Of a DNA stretch of 64,000 nt, positions 1 to 9,322 are shown in pieces. A program made the position numbers and the translations under genes. The notes below the pieces were generated by a model, which worked only from the letters and a program-made list of their open reading frames with translations, had not been told where the DNA came from and searched no databases. Source of the stretch: Neochlamydia sp. S13 (GTDB lineage: Bacteria > Chlamydiota > Chlamydiia > Chlamydiales > Parachlamydiaceae); the NCBI RefSeq assembly GCF_000648235.2, contig NZ_AP017977.1, positions 1,426,001 to 1,490,000 on the forward strand, read 5' to 3'. Each line of letters begins with the position of its first letter. The first letter of the stretch is position 1.

Positions 1-754
1 TCTTTAAATTAATCTCAGCTATATAAGAAGCCAAACTTATTATACTTAAAACTATTTTGTAGGTTTGCTTGGTGTCCACAACATTAGCTAAGTGTTTAAC
101 TTCATTAACAGATAGGCATAAAATCGCCATTGCCTCAATTCCTTGTAAACCTATTACTAAGGAGATTTTTGCAAACATTGGACTCATTCTTCCTAAGCAA
201 TTCGTAAGGCAAGTAAAAAGCATTGTGTTAGAGTTTACTAACCTAGAAAAATTTTTACCTATCGTTGCTTTTATCTTTAACAGGTTAATGAGTGCTAATT
301 CATCCAGCCAAAAAAATAGGCCTCCTATATCAGCTACCAAAGAACCTATACTTGCAAATAGAGACCATTTGTTGAAAACCTTTTTATTTTTACTGTTTTT
401 CTCTATCTCACAGTATCGCTTATTAACTAAATCATTCGCATCTATAGCCAGATCACCTAAGGTTAGTAGGCTATCAGTGGCGCTAAGAGCTCCTAATAAG
501 CGTGCCCCTTGATAAGTATTACCCCTTATACAAGCTAATCCTGTCAGCAAATGAATGCTCAATTTGAAAACTTTTCCAAAAAATGAGCGTTCAGCAAAAA
601 CTTGAGCAATTACTCGAAAAAGATCGATAAAAAAAACCTTTAATTCAAACCAAGTAGATTTTATATCGTACCCTAGCAAAGTATCTTTTGCTACGGAAGA
701 GTCAGGAGAAGGCAAAAATGTTAAGTTTAAGGTTGCGCTATTTATTGCTTGCAT
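1..754 (-). CDS. Hypothetical membrane-associated protein, 3' end outside the window
   Basis: The minus strand is open without a stop from an ATG at 754 to the window edge (251 codons), so the C-terminus is missing. The product starts MQAINSATLNLTF. It has several hydrophobic stretches, roughly residues 40-60, 70-110, 140-165 and 195-215, suggesting a membrane or membrane-associated protein. There is no recognisable enzyme motif. A purine-rich stretch, GAGAGAAAAGG, directly precedes the ATG and could serve as ribosome binding site, although its spacing is short. I do not recognise the family; multi-hydrophobic proteins of this kind are common in Parachlamydiaceae, and an inclusion-membrane role is only a guess. 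A plus-strand frame over the same bases (69-512) has no supporting features. Confidence 0.6.
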   Translation of the reverse strand, partial: MQAINSATLNLTFLPSPDSSVAKDTLLGYDIKSTWFELKVFFIDLFRVIAQVFAERSFFGKVFKLSIHLLTGLACIRGNTYQGARLLGALSATDSLLTLGDLAIDANDLVNKRYCEIEKNSKNKKVFNKWSLFASIGSLVADIGGLFFWLDELALINLLKIKATIGKNFSRLVNSNTMLFTCLTNCLGRMSPMFAKISLVIGLQGIEAMAILCLSVNEVKHLANVVDTKQTYKIVLSIISLASYIAEINLK

Positions 755-1517
755 CCTTTTCTCTCATGAAAAACCTATTAAGAATCCCCACTATACCAAG
801 CTTTTTTATTTACCTAAAGAGAAAATAAATTTTAATGCAAAAAAGTACAATAACTAGAGCATAAACAATTGAAATAAACATTAAAAACCAATAGGTATTT
901 TAAAACAAAAGATTATAATATATAGTTAATAAATTATATAAATGGCGATCGTCATAAAAACAAATACTAAAAGTATGTTTTTCTTATTACTCATCCTTTA
1001 AGCCTGCCTTAGGATAAGCTAAGAACCCTTTTCCCTTACCTATTGACTTTGTTTTCATTGAGAAAAAAAGCTATAAAAAGACAGATGACCTAATCGAAAA
1101 TTATCGTTTATTAGAAGTAAATCTTTTCTTACAAAGCGCAAGGAAGAAGAAATAGGGCTTATAAAGACATGCAGATCATTTCTAAAGAGACCTCTCCGCA
1201 AGAACAACTTTTTTTTATTAAAAAAATTCTCCGCAAGATCAAGGGTCAGCGAATAAAAAGCCTACAAAAGAAGCAGGTACCGCTTTTAGCAATAATAGAA
1301 GGGATGGCTTTAAATTATTTACAGTAAGTAAAGCCCTTTCGACAACTAGCTACTAAAGGGTAGCTGCTAATCGAAGGATAGAAGTATAAAAAGAGTCCAA
1401 CGCGCGCCAAAATAAGGATTAACTTATTCATCTTAAAGGCCTTTTTCACCTTAAAAGCTCCATGCAATGAGGCGGGTTATATGATTAAATTTAGCTTATA
1501 TAATTATTTCTAATTTT
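755..1517. other. Gene-free AT-rich stretch
   Basis: No convincing gene. One short open frame (1169-1327, plus strand, 52 codons, starting MQIISKETSPQE and rich in lysine) could be a remnant or a chance frame; it has no clear ribosome binding site. The rest is AT-rich and interrupted by stops in all frames. Confidence 0.4.
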
Positions 1518-2465
1518 TTAAATCCTAAAATCCATCTTTTTATCCTTAGGAAAGCCGCGAATCAACTCTTCAGCAAGCATAGCTTTTTTACCCTCAAGCT
1601 GGAGTTCAAGAATGCGAAGGGCTCCTTGCCCACAAGCAACTATTAACTCTTCTTTATCAGTAGGCAATAAGGTCCCAGCTGGCCCTCCTTGATCGGCTAA
1701 AGGGAGGGTAGAATTAATTTTTAGGCGTTTTTTTTGCCCCCCTATATTCACATAGCACCAAGCACCTGGGTGAGGATACACGCCTCTAACAAGATTATGA
1801 ATGGCCTTAGCTGAAGAACTCCAGTTAATCTCACCATCCTCCAATTCTATTTTTGGAGCAAACGTTGCCTGAGAATGGTCTTGCTCAACATGCTCCACAC
1901 TACCTTGCTCAAACTGATCAAGCACTTCTACCAAAGCTTTGCCTCCAGCCTCGCACAGTAGACGTTCCAGCTCCCCATAGGTAGTATTGGGACCAATAGG
2001 GACTTTGACCATTTTAATAATATCCCCAGCATCCATTTTCCTTACCATATACATAATGGTAATACCTGTTTCGTTTTCTCCATTGATGATACTATGTTGG
2101 ATAGGGGCGGCTCCGCGATATTTTGGTAGCAAGCTTGCATGAACGTTGATGCAGCCTTTAGAGGGTATGTCCAGAACATGTTGCTTAATAATCTCACCAT
2201 AAGCAACGACTACAAATAAATCAGCCTGATAGGCTTGTAAAATCTCAGCAAATTCAGGAGCAGAAACTAATGCAGGTTGATGAATAGGTAGAGGAGGATT
2301 TTGCAATTGAGCAATACGTTTGACAGGTGTGGGCACCAAATCGCTTGAACGCCCTTTAGGCCTGTCCGGTTTAGTCACTACTGCACAAATGCGGATCTTA
2401 TGATTGAGAAGATGCTGAAGGATATCTGCTGCAAACTGAGGAGTCCCAAAATATACAATTTTCAT
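1518..2465 (-). CDS. fmt: Methionyl-tRNA formyltransferase
   Basis: Transfers the formyl group of 10-formyl-tetrahydrofolate to Met-tRNAfMet, so that translation can start with formyl-methionine; cytoplasmic. The 315-residue product has the normal length. It opens with KIVYFGTPQFAADIL and carries the family signature around SLLPKYRGAAPIQ followed by NGENETGIT, plus the C-terminal OB-type domain (VRGVYPHPGAW). The ATG at 2465 is preferred over a TTG one codon upstream because GAGG lies five bases before it. It is the last gene of the minus-strand lpxC-fabZ-lpxA-fmt run, 71 bp after lpxA, an order I recall from Chlamydia. Confidence 0.95.
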   Translation of the reverse strand: MKIVYFGTPQFAADILQHLLNHKIRICAVVTKPDRPKGRSSDLVPTPVKRIAQLQNPPLPIHQPALVSAPEFAEILQAYQADLFVVVAYGEIIKQHVLDIPSKGCINVHASLLPKYRGAAPIQHSIINGENETGITIMYMVRKMDAGDIIKMVKVPIGPNTTYGELERLLCEAGGKALVEVLDQFEQGSVEHVEQDHSQATFAPKIELEDGEINWSSSAKAIHNLVRGVYPHPGAWCYVNIGGQKKRLKINSTLPLADQGGPAGTLLPTDKEELIVACGQGALRILELQLEGKKAMLAEELIRGFPKDKKMDFRI

Positions 2466-2536
2466 CAATACCTCTTAAAAAAAGCTGGAGACGCTTGCGG
2501 CTATTTTTTTCTAAAGCAGCCCACTCTCAAAGGAAT

Positions 2537-3400
2537 TTATCTTTCAATTTTAGCTGTAATCTCAGCTTCAGCCTCTTTTTCAGCTTGAGCTACCTCATCA
2601 TCAAAATTTGTGATCCCCTCCAATCCTAATAAACCACGCTTAGAGGAACGACAAAACTCCACAAAATGAAGAATTTCTGGAAGAGGCTCAAGTTCTCTTT
2701 CAATTTGAAGCAGCGCTTCTTCAAGACATGCTTTAGAACGGTAAACTATTTTAAAAGCTTTTCCGAGTTCTTGGCGAATCTTTAAAGAAAAACCATGCCT
2801 TTTTAACCCCACAATATTGATTCCACCAAATTTGTAAGGAATGCCTGCTCCTATCGTATAAGGAGGAACATCCCGAGTAATACGGCTCATTCCCCCGACC
2901 ATTGCATATTTACCGATCCTAGAAAATTGATGAACGGGTACAAAACCGCTAATAATAGCACAGTCTTCTACAATCACATGACCTGCAAGAGTAGCATTGT
3001 TACTCATAATCACTCGATTACCTACTAGGCAATTGTGGGCAATATGGCAATAAGCCATAATCAAGCAATCATCCCCTACCTCTACCGAGGTATTTTCTCC
3101 ACAAGAGGAATTAATTGTCACAAACTCACGTATTTGACAATTTTTACCAATCTTAACAAAGGTGGTTTCACCTTTATATTTTAGATCCTGTGTTTGAGTG
3201 CCAATGCTTGCAAAGGGATAGATAGTGGTCCCTGCGCCAATAATCGTATGGCCGTCAATATAAGCATGAGACTTAATCGTTACACCATCTTCTAACTTTA
3301 CATGAGCTTTAATAATCGCAAAGGGCTCTACTGTAACTTTATCTCCAATAATAGCTCCCGGTTCAATTACGGCGGTAGGATGTATGTTCGATTTTTTCAT
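2537..3400 (-). CDS. lpxA: Acyl-ACP--UDP-N-acetylglucosamine O-acyltransferase
   Basis: First step of lipid A synthesis: moves a 3-hydroxyacyl chain from acyl carrier protein to UDP-GlcNAc; cytoplasmic homotrimer. The 287-residue product begins with left-handed beta-helix hexapeptide repeats (IHPTAVIEPGAIIGDKV and about eight further turns to residue 190). The catalytic-histidine segment MAYCHIAHNCLVGN is present, followed by the helical C-terminal domain (GLKRHGFS onwards). It lies 43 bp downstream of fabZ on the same strand and is probably co-transcribed with lpxC and fabZ. The acidic C-terminal tail (EKEAEAEITAKIER) makes it slightly longer than typical LpxA. Confidence 0.95.
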   Translation of the reverse strand: MKKSNIHPTAVIEPGAIIGDKVTVEPFAIIKAHVKLEDGVTIKSHAYIDGHTIIGAGTTIYPFASIGTQTQDLKYKGETTFVKIGKNCQIREFVTINSSCGENTSVEVGDDCLIMAYCHIAHNCLVGNRVIMSNNATLAGHVIVEDCAIISGFVPVHQFSRIGKYAMVGGMSRITRDVPPYTIGAGIPYKFGGINIVGLKRHGFSLKIRQELGKAFKIVYRSKACLEEALLQIERELEPLPEILHFVEFCRSSKRGLLGLEGITNFDDEVAQAEKEAEAEITAKIER

Positions 3401-3443
3401 ATTCTATTTACTCAAAATAATTTTATAAAAGCTTTCTACCCTA

Positions 3444-3911
3444 TTATAGCTGACTTTTGTCCACTAGCGCAAAACCGATTTCAGCTTCTGCAGTAATTTT
3501 ATCATTCACTGTAGCCGTCGCTTGCATCCGTCCTGCTTTGGAACTTACATGAATACCTTCTACCCTGAGCATTAAGACATCCCCTGGCTTAGCTGGATTG
3601 CGAAATTTAGCATTATTGACAGTCAAAAGCACAGCTATCTTGTCATGATAGCCTTTCATATGAATCAATATACCACCCAATTGCGCTAACGCTTCTACCA
3701 TAAGTACACCTGGCATAATAGGAGTATCCGGAAAATGACCTTGAAAAAAAGCTTCATTAAAAGTCAGGTTTTTCTGTCCTACGATTAACCCCTGCTCTAA
3801 ATTGATATCAAGAACTCGATCTACCAGCAAAAAGGGAAAGCGGTGAGGCAAGATTTCTGCTATTTGTTTAATATCAAGTGATTTTGGATAATCAGCTACA
3901 TGAACTTCCAT
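3444..3911 (-). CDS. fabZ: 3-hydroxyacyl-ACP dehydratase FabZ
   Basis: Dehydrates 3-hydroxyacyl-ACP in fatty acid elongation and competes with LpxA for the same substrate, which explains its place between lpxC and lpxA. The hot-dog-fold product shows the catalytic histidine in GHFPDTPIMPGV and the glutamate in VEALAQLGG, after the typical ILPHRFPFLLVDRV start. I chose the ATG at 3911 (155 residues) because it overlaps the lpxC stop in a TAATG arrangement, the usual sign of translational coupling. An upstream in-frame ATG at 3920 would add three residues. Confidence 0.95.
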   Translation of the reverse strand: MEVHVADYPKSLDIKQIAEILPHRFPFLLVDRVLDINLEQGLIVGQKNLTFNEAFFQGHFPDTPIMPGVLMVEALAQLGGILIHMKGYHDKIAVLLTVNNAKFRNPAKPGDVLMLRVEGIHVSSKAGRMQATATVNDKITAEAEIGFALVDKSQL

Positions 3912-4789
3912 TAAGCACACTCCGTAATAGAGTTTAATAATTCTTTTGCAAAAGCGCAGTTAGATGCATGACCTGCCCTAAGAGCAATTACGTGCGCCTC
4001 AAATTCAATTCCTACCAGAGACAGGTCTCCAATCATATCTAAAATTTTATGCCTTACCATCTCATCGGGAAAGAAAAGCCCCCCTTTACTAAAAGCTGCT
4101 TCTTCATGAATAATTACGGCATTATCCAAGCTAGCGCCCTTAGCTAAGCCGTGATCCAATAGATAAGCCACTTCTTTATAAAGAGCGAAGGTACGACAGG
4201 AAGCAATTTCATGCTTAAAATTGTAACTATTTACCTCTAATGAATAAAATTGGCAATTTAAAAGCTTAGAATGTGGATAATTCAAGGTATAACTGATCCG
4301 GTATCCATCATAAGGAAAAGCCATAATATATGTATCTTCTTGATTCCAATGAATAGGACTTTGGATTTTAATCACAGGCTTTTGTTCCGCTTGCTCAAGG
4401 ATCCCGACTTCTTCGATCATATTCACGAAAGCATCGGAACTTCCATTAGCAGCAGGCGGCTCAATCCCTTTAATTTCAATACATAAGTTATCAATATTAT
4501 TGGCTCGCACAGCGGCCAGAACGTGCTCAATGGTATGAATTACCACGTTGTTAATTCCTATGGAGGTGCTACGACTTGTTTCATAGACATAATTAACAGA
4601 AGCTGGAATCCTCGGTCGATCCGGCAAATCTACTCGACAAAATGTAATACCAGCATTTTCTGGAGCAGGCACAAAGGTAATTTGTACTTCTTTTCCAGTA
4701 TGAATACCAATGCCTGAGAATGAAATAGAATTTTTTAAGGTTCGCTGCTGACGATATTTTGATATCAAGTTTTGTTTTAAACCAATCAC
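3911..4789 (-). CDS. lpxC: UDP-3-O-acyl-N-acetylglucosamine deacetylase
   Basis: Zinc-dependent deacetylase that commits UDP-GlcNAc derivatives to lipid A synthesis. The 292-residue protein shows the zinc ligands expected of the family: H89 in TIEHVLAAV, and H247 and D251 in HKILDMIGD; the general acid histidine is in AGHASN at residue 274. N-terminal strand FSGIGIHTGKEV is typical. It heads the minus-strand lpxC-fabZ-lpxA-fmt cluster and its stop overlaps the fabZ start by one base. An 817-bp gene-free gap separates it from lnt, the gene next in line. Confidence 0.95.
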   Translation of the reverse strand: MIGLKQNLISKYRQQRTLKNSISFSGIGIHTGKEVQITFVPAPENAGITFCRVDLPDRPRIPASVNYVYETSRSTSIGINNVVIHTIEHVLAAVRANNIDNLCIEIKGIEPPAANGSSDAFVNMIEEVGILEQAEQKPVIKIQSPIHWNQEDTYIMAFPYDGYRISYTLNYPHSKLLNCQFYSLEVNSYNFKHEIASCRTFALYKEVAYLLDHGLAKGASLDNAVIIHEEAAFSKGGLFFPDEMVRHKILDMIGDLSLVGIEFEAHVIALRAGHASNCAFAKELLNSITECA

Positions 4790-5606
4790 AATTCAGCTCT
4801 CTTACGCAATGGAAATGAATGAATTAAGGAACAGGAGGATTCTACTTTAACTTGCAATTTTTAGCAAGTAAAAGCTACTTTCCATTCTAAACCTTCAATA
4901 AACAGAAAACTTTAAAGTTTTTTGCTAGATAATCTTAAGCATTGCTTATTTAAAAGTAAGGCAATACCTTATAGATCTCTTCTAGGAGTTAATAAGGCTA
5001 TTAAGCTGGGTGATCTAATTTTCTTTGAGTCACCCCGAGCAAAGAATTTCTCCTGCCGGCATCTTAGGAGATGGGCAATTTATTCATTTAACAGTAAGAA
5101 AGTGCCAACCCTAGATCAAAATCAGTAATTTGTCTGCATCTGCATGATCGAGCCCTAATGAAACCTCTAATCTTTATCCAATTATTCGATAATGGAAATA
5201 AAGGACATTTCAGCCGGTAACCCAACTCCTCTTACAGGCTACCTCATATAGCATTCGCTTACCTAAAGAGTTTAAAGTCTAGTAGACGCTGAAAATCCCG
5301 TGGGAAGTTTCTAAACCTGCCTCTTCTGCTAGCTGCCAAGCATTTTTATATTCTACTTTGCTTGCAACTCCTTAATGTTAGTGCAAAACTACTGGCCTAA
5401 CTTTTTTCCGAACAAAAAAAAGACTCCAGATTAAACCTGGCTTTTCTTTAGTGTCTTAAGGTTTGATCCATTGCCTTCAATTCCCTACCCTCGCTCTCCT
5501 TATAACAACTGACAAAATAAACTAGCATATTTTCTATTGATTACCCATGTAGTTTAGGTTTATAAGAGATGATTCAATTAATTGGGGTTATAATTTTTAA
5601 GTAAAA
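4790..5606. other. Gene-free gap between lnt and lpxC
   Basis: No gene can be supported. A 68-codon plus-strand frame at 4922-5128 has no family resemblance or ribosome binding site. The gap interrupts what is a compact gene pair in Chlamydia, so it may contain eroded sequence, but I recognise nothing in it. Promoter signals for lpxC should lie just above 4790. Confidence 0.4.
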
Positions 5607-7271
5607 CTATCGACGAAAAAAGGAAGCTCCACCTATACCTACAATACATAGGAAGACAATAAGATAATCACCCGTTATAGAATAAAGAGTTTTGTAGGAA
5701 AAAAGCGGAACTTGCAGGTAAAGAGCGCCAGGCTTCCAAATTTTTTCATAGTAAGTATTCCCAAGGATTTTTATCTCGCGTCCAAACGCATCGAAACCGC
5801 CGGTAATTCCTGTATTACAAGCACGAATGAGAGGAATGCCGTTTTCTGTTGTTCTCAAGCGAGCATGATCACAGTGCTGCTGTGCTACCGTTGGATACCA
5901 TACATCACTGGTTAAGTTAACGATTAATTCAGCTCCCTTCAGTCGATTTTCACGCATTAAATGTCCAAATGTTTCCTCATAGCAAATAGATGCTCCAAAA
6001 GGAGCATAAGCAGGAAAAATCTTGGCTTCTTTACCAGGAGTAAAAGAACCGGTAATGCCATAAGCGGCAGCCAAGGAACGGCAAAAGGAAAAAGGGATAT
6101 ACTCACCCATAGGAACTAAGACACGCTTATCATATCGTTTAAAAGGAAGCCTAAATTGTTGATAGGAAGAGGGCTCAACAAACTGTGCAGAACTATAATA
6201 TTCTCTATGCCCGTCAAAAAAGTCCTCCACGTCCTCCATTCCTGATAAGACAGGGGCATTAAAGATATTAGCCAATCCTTGTAGCCAATAGCCATTCGTA
6301 ACCATCCAAATAGATCCTTTTTCAGTCATACATTTTGAAGCTAAGGGCTCTTGCAATAAAGGAAGAGCAGAATATGCCTTTTCTCCAAAAACCTCGAGAA
6401 AAATTTTCTTAACGTTTTTGTAGGAGTAAACAGGTGTATAGGTAGTGAAAGGCACAATAAACTCGGGTAAAGCAATTAAGTGGATATTCTTTCCTAAATG
6501 CTCTTTGCAAAGCATCAAAATTTGCTGCCACTCTGCTTCCACATATTTCACGTAGGAAGCTGTATTATGAAAGAGCATGTTTTCCTCCGTAGGGAATACA
6601 GGCTGAACAAGAACGGCGTTAAAAGTGTCTTTTATAGCTGCAGGATCGTGCATCTTTAACTGAATAAATCCAAACATAAAAGGAAATGCGGCAAAGACAA
6701 GCCAGCAGAGCATATGCCTATAAAGCGGCCAGGCAAGCCATGCTTTTAATGCTAGTAAGTTTACCCCCAGAACCCAAAAAGACATGCCAAAAGCTCCTCC
6801 CAGGGAAGCACTTTGAAGAGTGTATAAATTTGCGCTTAAACTAAGTCCAATAGGATTGAAAGCAATTCCTGATAAAATAAATAAACGTGACCATTCAAGA
6901 AGAGTCCAGCAACTACACAGCAGTACTATTCGATTATAACTGGTTATGCGCTGCGAGCATGCTAGCCATCCAATAAAACCAAATTGCAAACCAAAGATTA
7001 AAGCCAGCAAAACATATACAGCGATGATGTAGAGATATGGATGAGATAGGAACCAGGAAAACTGGATAAGTTGAACCATTGCAAACCAAGCGGTCGCCAC
7101 AAAAAACCGTTGCCTGCGACTAGGAAAAGAAGCTAAAGCACGAAAAAATAAGGCAAAACCCATAACTGAAGCCATAAAAGAAGCTGCATGGCTCCAATAA
7201 GGCTGGCCGAAGGCGACAATTATCAAAGAAAGTATAATACAAGTAAATGTTTGTAAGCGGCTAAGCGGCAT
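5607..7271 (-). CDS. lnt: Apolipoprotein N-acyltransferase
   Basis: Adds the third acyl chain to the N-terminal cysteine of lipoproteins in the inner membrane. The 554-residue product has about six to eight N-terminal membrane helices (residues 5-205), then a nitrilase-type domain facing the periplasm. The catalytic triad is visible: E270 in ALPEF, K382 in RYDKRVLVPMGEY and C430 in GASICYEETF; NLTSDVWYP follows as in other Lnt proteins. One further hydrophobic segment closes the C-terminus (YLIVFLCIVGIGG). It precedes lpxC on the same strand, as I recall for Chlamydia. Substrates in this window would include the LptE-like and MORN-type lipoproteins. Confidence 0.93.
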   Translation of the reverse strand: MPLSRLQTFTCIILSLIIVAFGQPYWSHAASFMASVMGFALFFRALASFPSRRQRFFVATAWFAMVQLIQFSWFLSHPYLYIIAVYVLLALIFGLQFGFIGWLACSQRITSYNRIVLLCSCWTLLEWSRLFILSGIAFNPIGLSLSANLYTLQSASLGGAFGMSFWVLGVNLLALKAWLAWPLYRHMLCWLVFAAFPFMFGFIQLKMHDPAAIKDTFNAVLVQPVFPTEENMLFHNTASYVKYVEAEWQQILMLCKEHLGKNIHLIALPEFIVPFTTYTPVYSYKNVKKIFLEVFGEKAYSALPLLQEPLASKCMTEKGSIWMVTNGYWLQGLANIFNAPVLSGMEDVEDFFDGHREYYSSAQFVEPSSYQQFRLPFKRYDKRVLVPMGEYIPFSFCRSLAAAYGITGSFTPGKEAKIFPAYAPFGASICYEETFGHLMRENRLKGAELIVNLTSDVWYPTVAQQHCDHARLRTTENGIPLIRACNTGITGGFDAFGREIKILGNTYYEKIWKPGALYLQVPLFSYKTLYSITGDYLIVFLCIVGIGGASFFRR

Positions 7272-8077
7272 AAATTTTAAACTAGGTTAAGGTTAAGCCT
7301 AAAAGATTTTTAGCGGGTGGCGGCTTTATTTAATGTTCAGGGCAATTTTTCGTACTTTTTGCCATCAGTTTGCAAAAAAAATAGCTAGAGAGGCTTTTTT
7401 TTATAAATACAATCACAAAAAGCAAAAGATAGAGCCCCTGGGAAATTAAATAAACTTAAAAAAACTTTAGATGATTAAATCTTGCGGCTTAAATAAATAT
7501 TAAAGCAATTAAATGTTCATTCCCCTCTTTTATCCCAACCATCTTTCGGGGCCCAGAGATAATTTTCAGCAAATTATTTGTAGCCTTTAGGACCTTAAAA
7601 AACATACAAAATTTCAGCTTTCCCTAGAATACGCAGAGAAAGAACTTAATTATATTTAACAATAGGAAGGCCGTTAAAAACTAGCTTTTAGTTAACATAA
7701 CTAGCGCAGAAGAAGCATTCCTTTTTTTTATGGACAACCGTATTCTTGTTGACAAGCCGCTTACGTAGGTAAAAAACAAAGCTTTTTTACAACCTACCGG
7801 GCAAAAAGCTAGCTAATCGTAAGAGATCCTAGCAAGGCCATGCACTTTGCGCCGCTTCTATAAATTTTATTATCTTTTCAGACAGCAAAGATAGAGAAAT
7901 TACGTAAGGGGCACTAACTTTTCAATTACCCTTCCAAATAGGAAGGAAACATGTGTGCATTTTTCTTCCTTGCCGCTTTATAAAGATTTAGCTTATAATT
8001 TTTTAAAATTATTAAATACAGATAAAATATACTTTAAAAGATTAACCTTTTTCCACTTTTTTATATAGCCTTGTTTT
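7272..8077. other. Gene-free gap between divergent genes
   Basis: About 800 bp of AT-rich sequence between the divergently oriented lnt and the rRNA methyltransferase gene. No open frame with family resemblance and no RNA gene was seen. Promoters for both neighbours must lie here, but I cannot place them with confidence. Confidence 0.4.
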
Positions 8078-9205
8078 ATGAAACAATCTTTTCGTGCTTA
8101 TCATCTTCTTCAGCTCCTTAGTACATATGACGAGCAAAACCTTCCTTTAGATGCCTTTATAAATAGCTATTTCCGCTCTCATAAAGCTCTGGGCTCTAAA
8201 GACCGCGCCTTTATTGCTGAAAACGCCTATTTTTTAATTCGATGGATACGCCTTATCGATTATTTAATTCAAGAGTCTCCTGACTGGAACAAACGCGTGG
8301 CTCTATTGCCTTACTTTGACTGGCAAAGCCATCAAAATAATCCAAGCATTCCTGCCGCTATAAGAGTTAGCTTCCCAGATTCACTTTATAATATTTTAGT
8401 AGAAAGTTACGGGGCTTTGCGAGCTTCAGAATTATGCCTTGTAAGCAATACTCCTGCCCCGACGACTATAAGAGCAAACACCCTTAAGGCTACCCGTGAT
8501 AAACTTTTAGAGCTCTTGCAAGATAAATATGAGGTTAGCTCCTGTTTGGCTTCTTCCCATGCTATTAATTTTCTTCAAAGGATTAACTTCCTTGCGATTC
8601 CAGAGTTTCAAGCCGGCCTATTTGAAGTGCAGGATGAAGGAAGCCAACTCCTTGCCAATCTTGTGCAATGCCAGCCAGGTCAGCTAGTGATGGATTTTTG
8701 TGCAGGCTCTGGCGGTAAAACCTTAGCCTTGGCTCCTTCCATGCAAAATAAAGGACAAATTTTCTTACATGATATACGTTCTTATGCCTTGCAACAAGCA
8801 AAAAAACGTTTGAAGCGCGCAGGCATCCACAATGGACAAATTATGCAAGCCAACGATCCCAAACTTAAAAAATTAAAGAAAAAAATGGATTGGGTGCTGG
8901 TGGATGCGCCTTGCTCGGGAACAGGCACGCTACGTCGCAATCCTGATATGAAATGGAGATTTGAAATAGAAGGGCTAAAGATGCTGATAGGCCAGCAAAG
9001 AACAATTTTTGAAAAAGCTCTCAGTTTTATGAAACCGGACGGCCGTATTATTTATGGAACGTGTAGCCTCTTATCCCAAGAAAACGAATATCAACTTAAA
9101 CACTTCATTAAGAGCTATCATTTAAAGGTAGAAAATCAAATATTTCAATCTTTTCCATCGCTTGGAGGAATGGATGGCTTTTTTGGAGTTGTTTTGAAGT
9201 TTTAA
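8078..9205 (+). CDS. RsmB/Sun-type RNA cytosine-C5 methyltransferase
   Basis: SAM-dependent methyltransferase of the NOL1/NOP2/Sun family, which methylates cytosine C5 in rRNA or tRNA. In the 375-residue product the SAM-binding loop is DFCAGSGGKT (residues 206-215). The two family cysteines are C279 in DAPCSGTG (motif IV) and C329 in YGTCS (motif VI, the nucleophile). The N-terminal 130 residues resemble the NusB-like region of RsmB but are short. The target base cannot be told from sequence, so no symbol is given. It corresponds in context to the gene called fmu/sun near dacF in Chlamydia. Confidence 0.88.
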   Translation: MKQSFRAYHLLQLLSTYDEQNLPLDAFINSYFRSHKALGSKDRAFIAENAYFLIRWIRLIDYLIQESPDWNKRVALLPYFDWQSHQNNPSIPAAIRVSFPDSLYNILVESYGALRASELCLVSNTPAPTTIRANTLKATRDKLLELLQDKYEVSSCLASSHAINFLQRINFLAIPEFQAGLFEVQDEGSQLLANLVQCQPGQLVMDFCAGSGGKTLALAPSMQNKGQIFLHDIRSYALQQAKKRLKRAGIHNGQIMQANDPKLKKLKKKMDWVLVDAPCSGTGTLRRNPDMKWRFEIEGLKMLIGQQRTIFEKALSFMKPDGRIIYGTCSLLSQENEYQLKHFIKSYHLKVENQIFQSFPSLGGMDGFFGVVLKF

Positions 9206-9322
9206 ATCGTTTATAGTGATAGCCGTTGGCCATCTAACAAGCCTTTTTTCTGCAGCTAAGATCTTCTAGATGGCATAGATGATAGAATTAATCCTCACTA
9301 ATTACCAACCCCCTTTTAAATC

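Noticed and set aside
69-512. 147-codon plus-strand open frame
   Set aside because: It lies entirely antisense to a longer minus-strand frame (1-754) with a start codon, ribosome binding site and membrane-protein composition; the plus frame has none of these.
4922-5128. 68-codon plus-strand frame in the lnt-lpxC gap
   Set aside because: No ribosome binding site and no family resemblance; too short to support alone.
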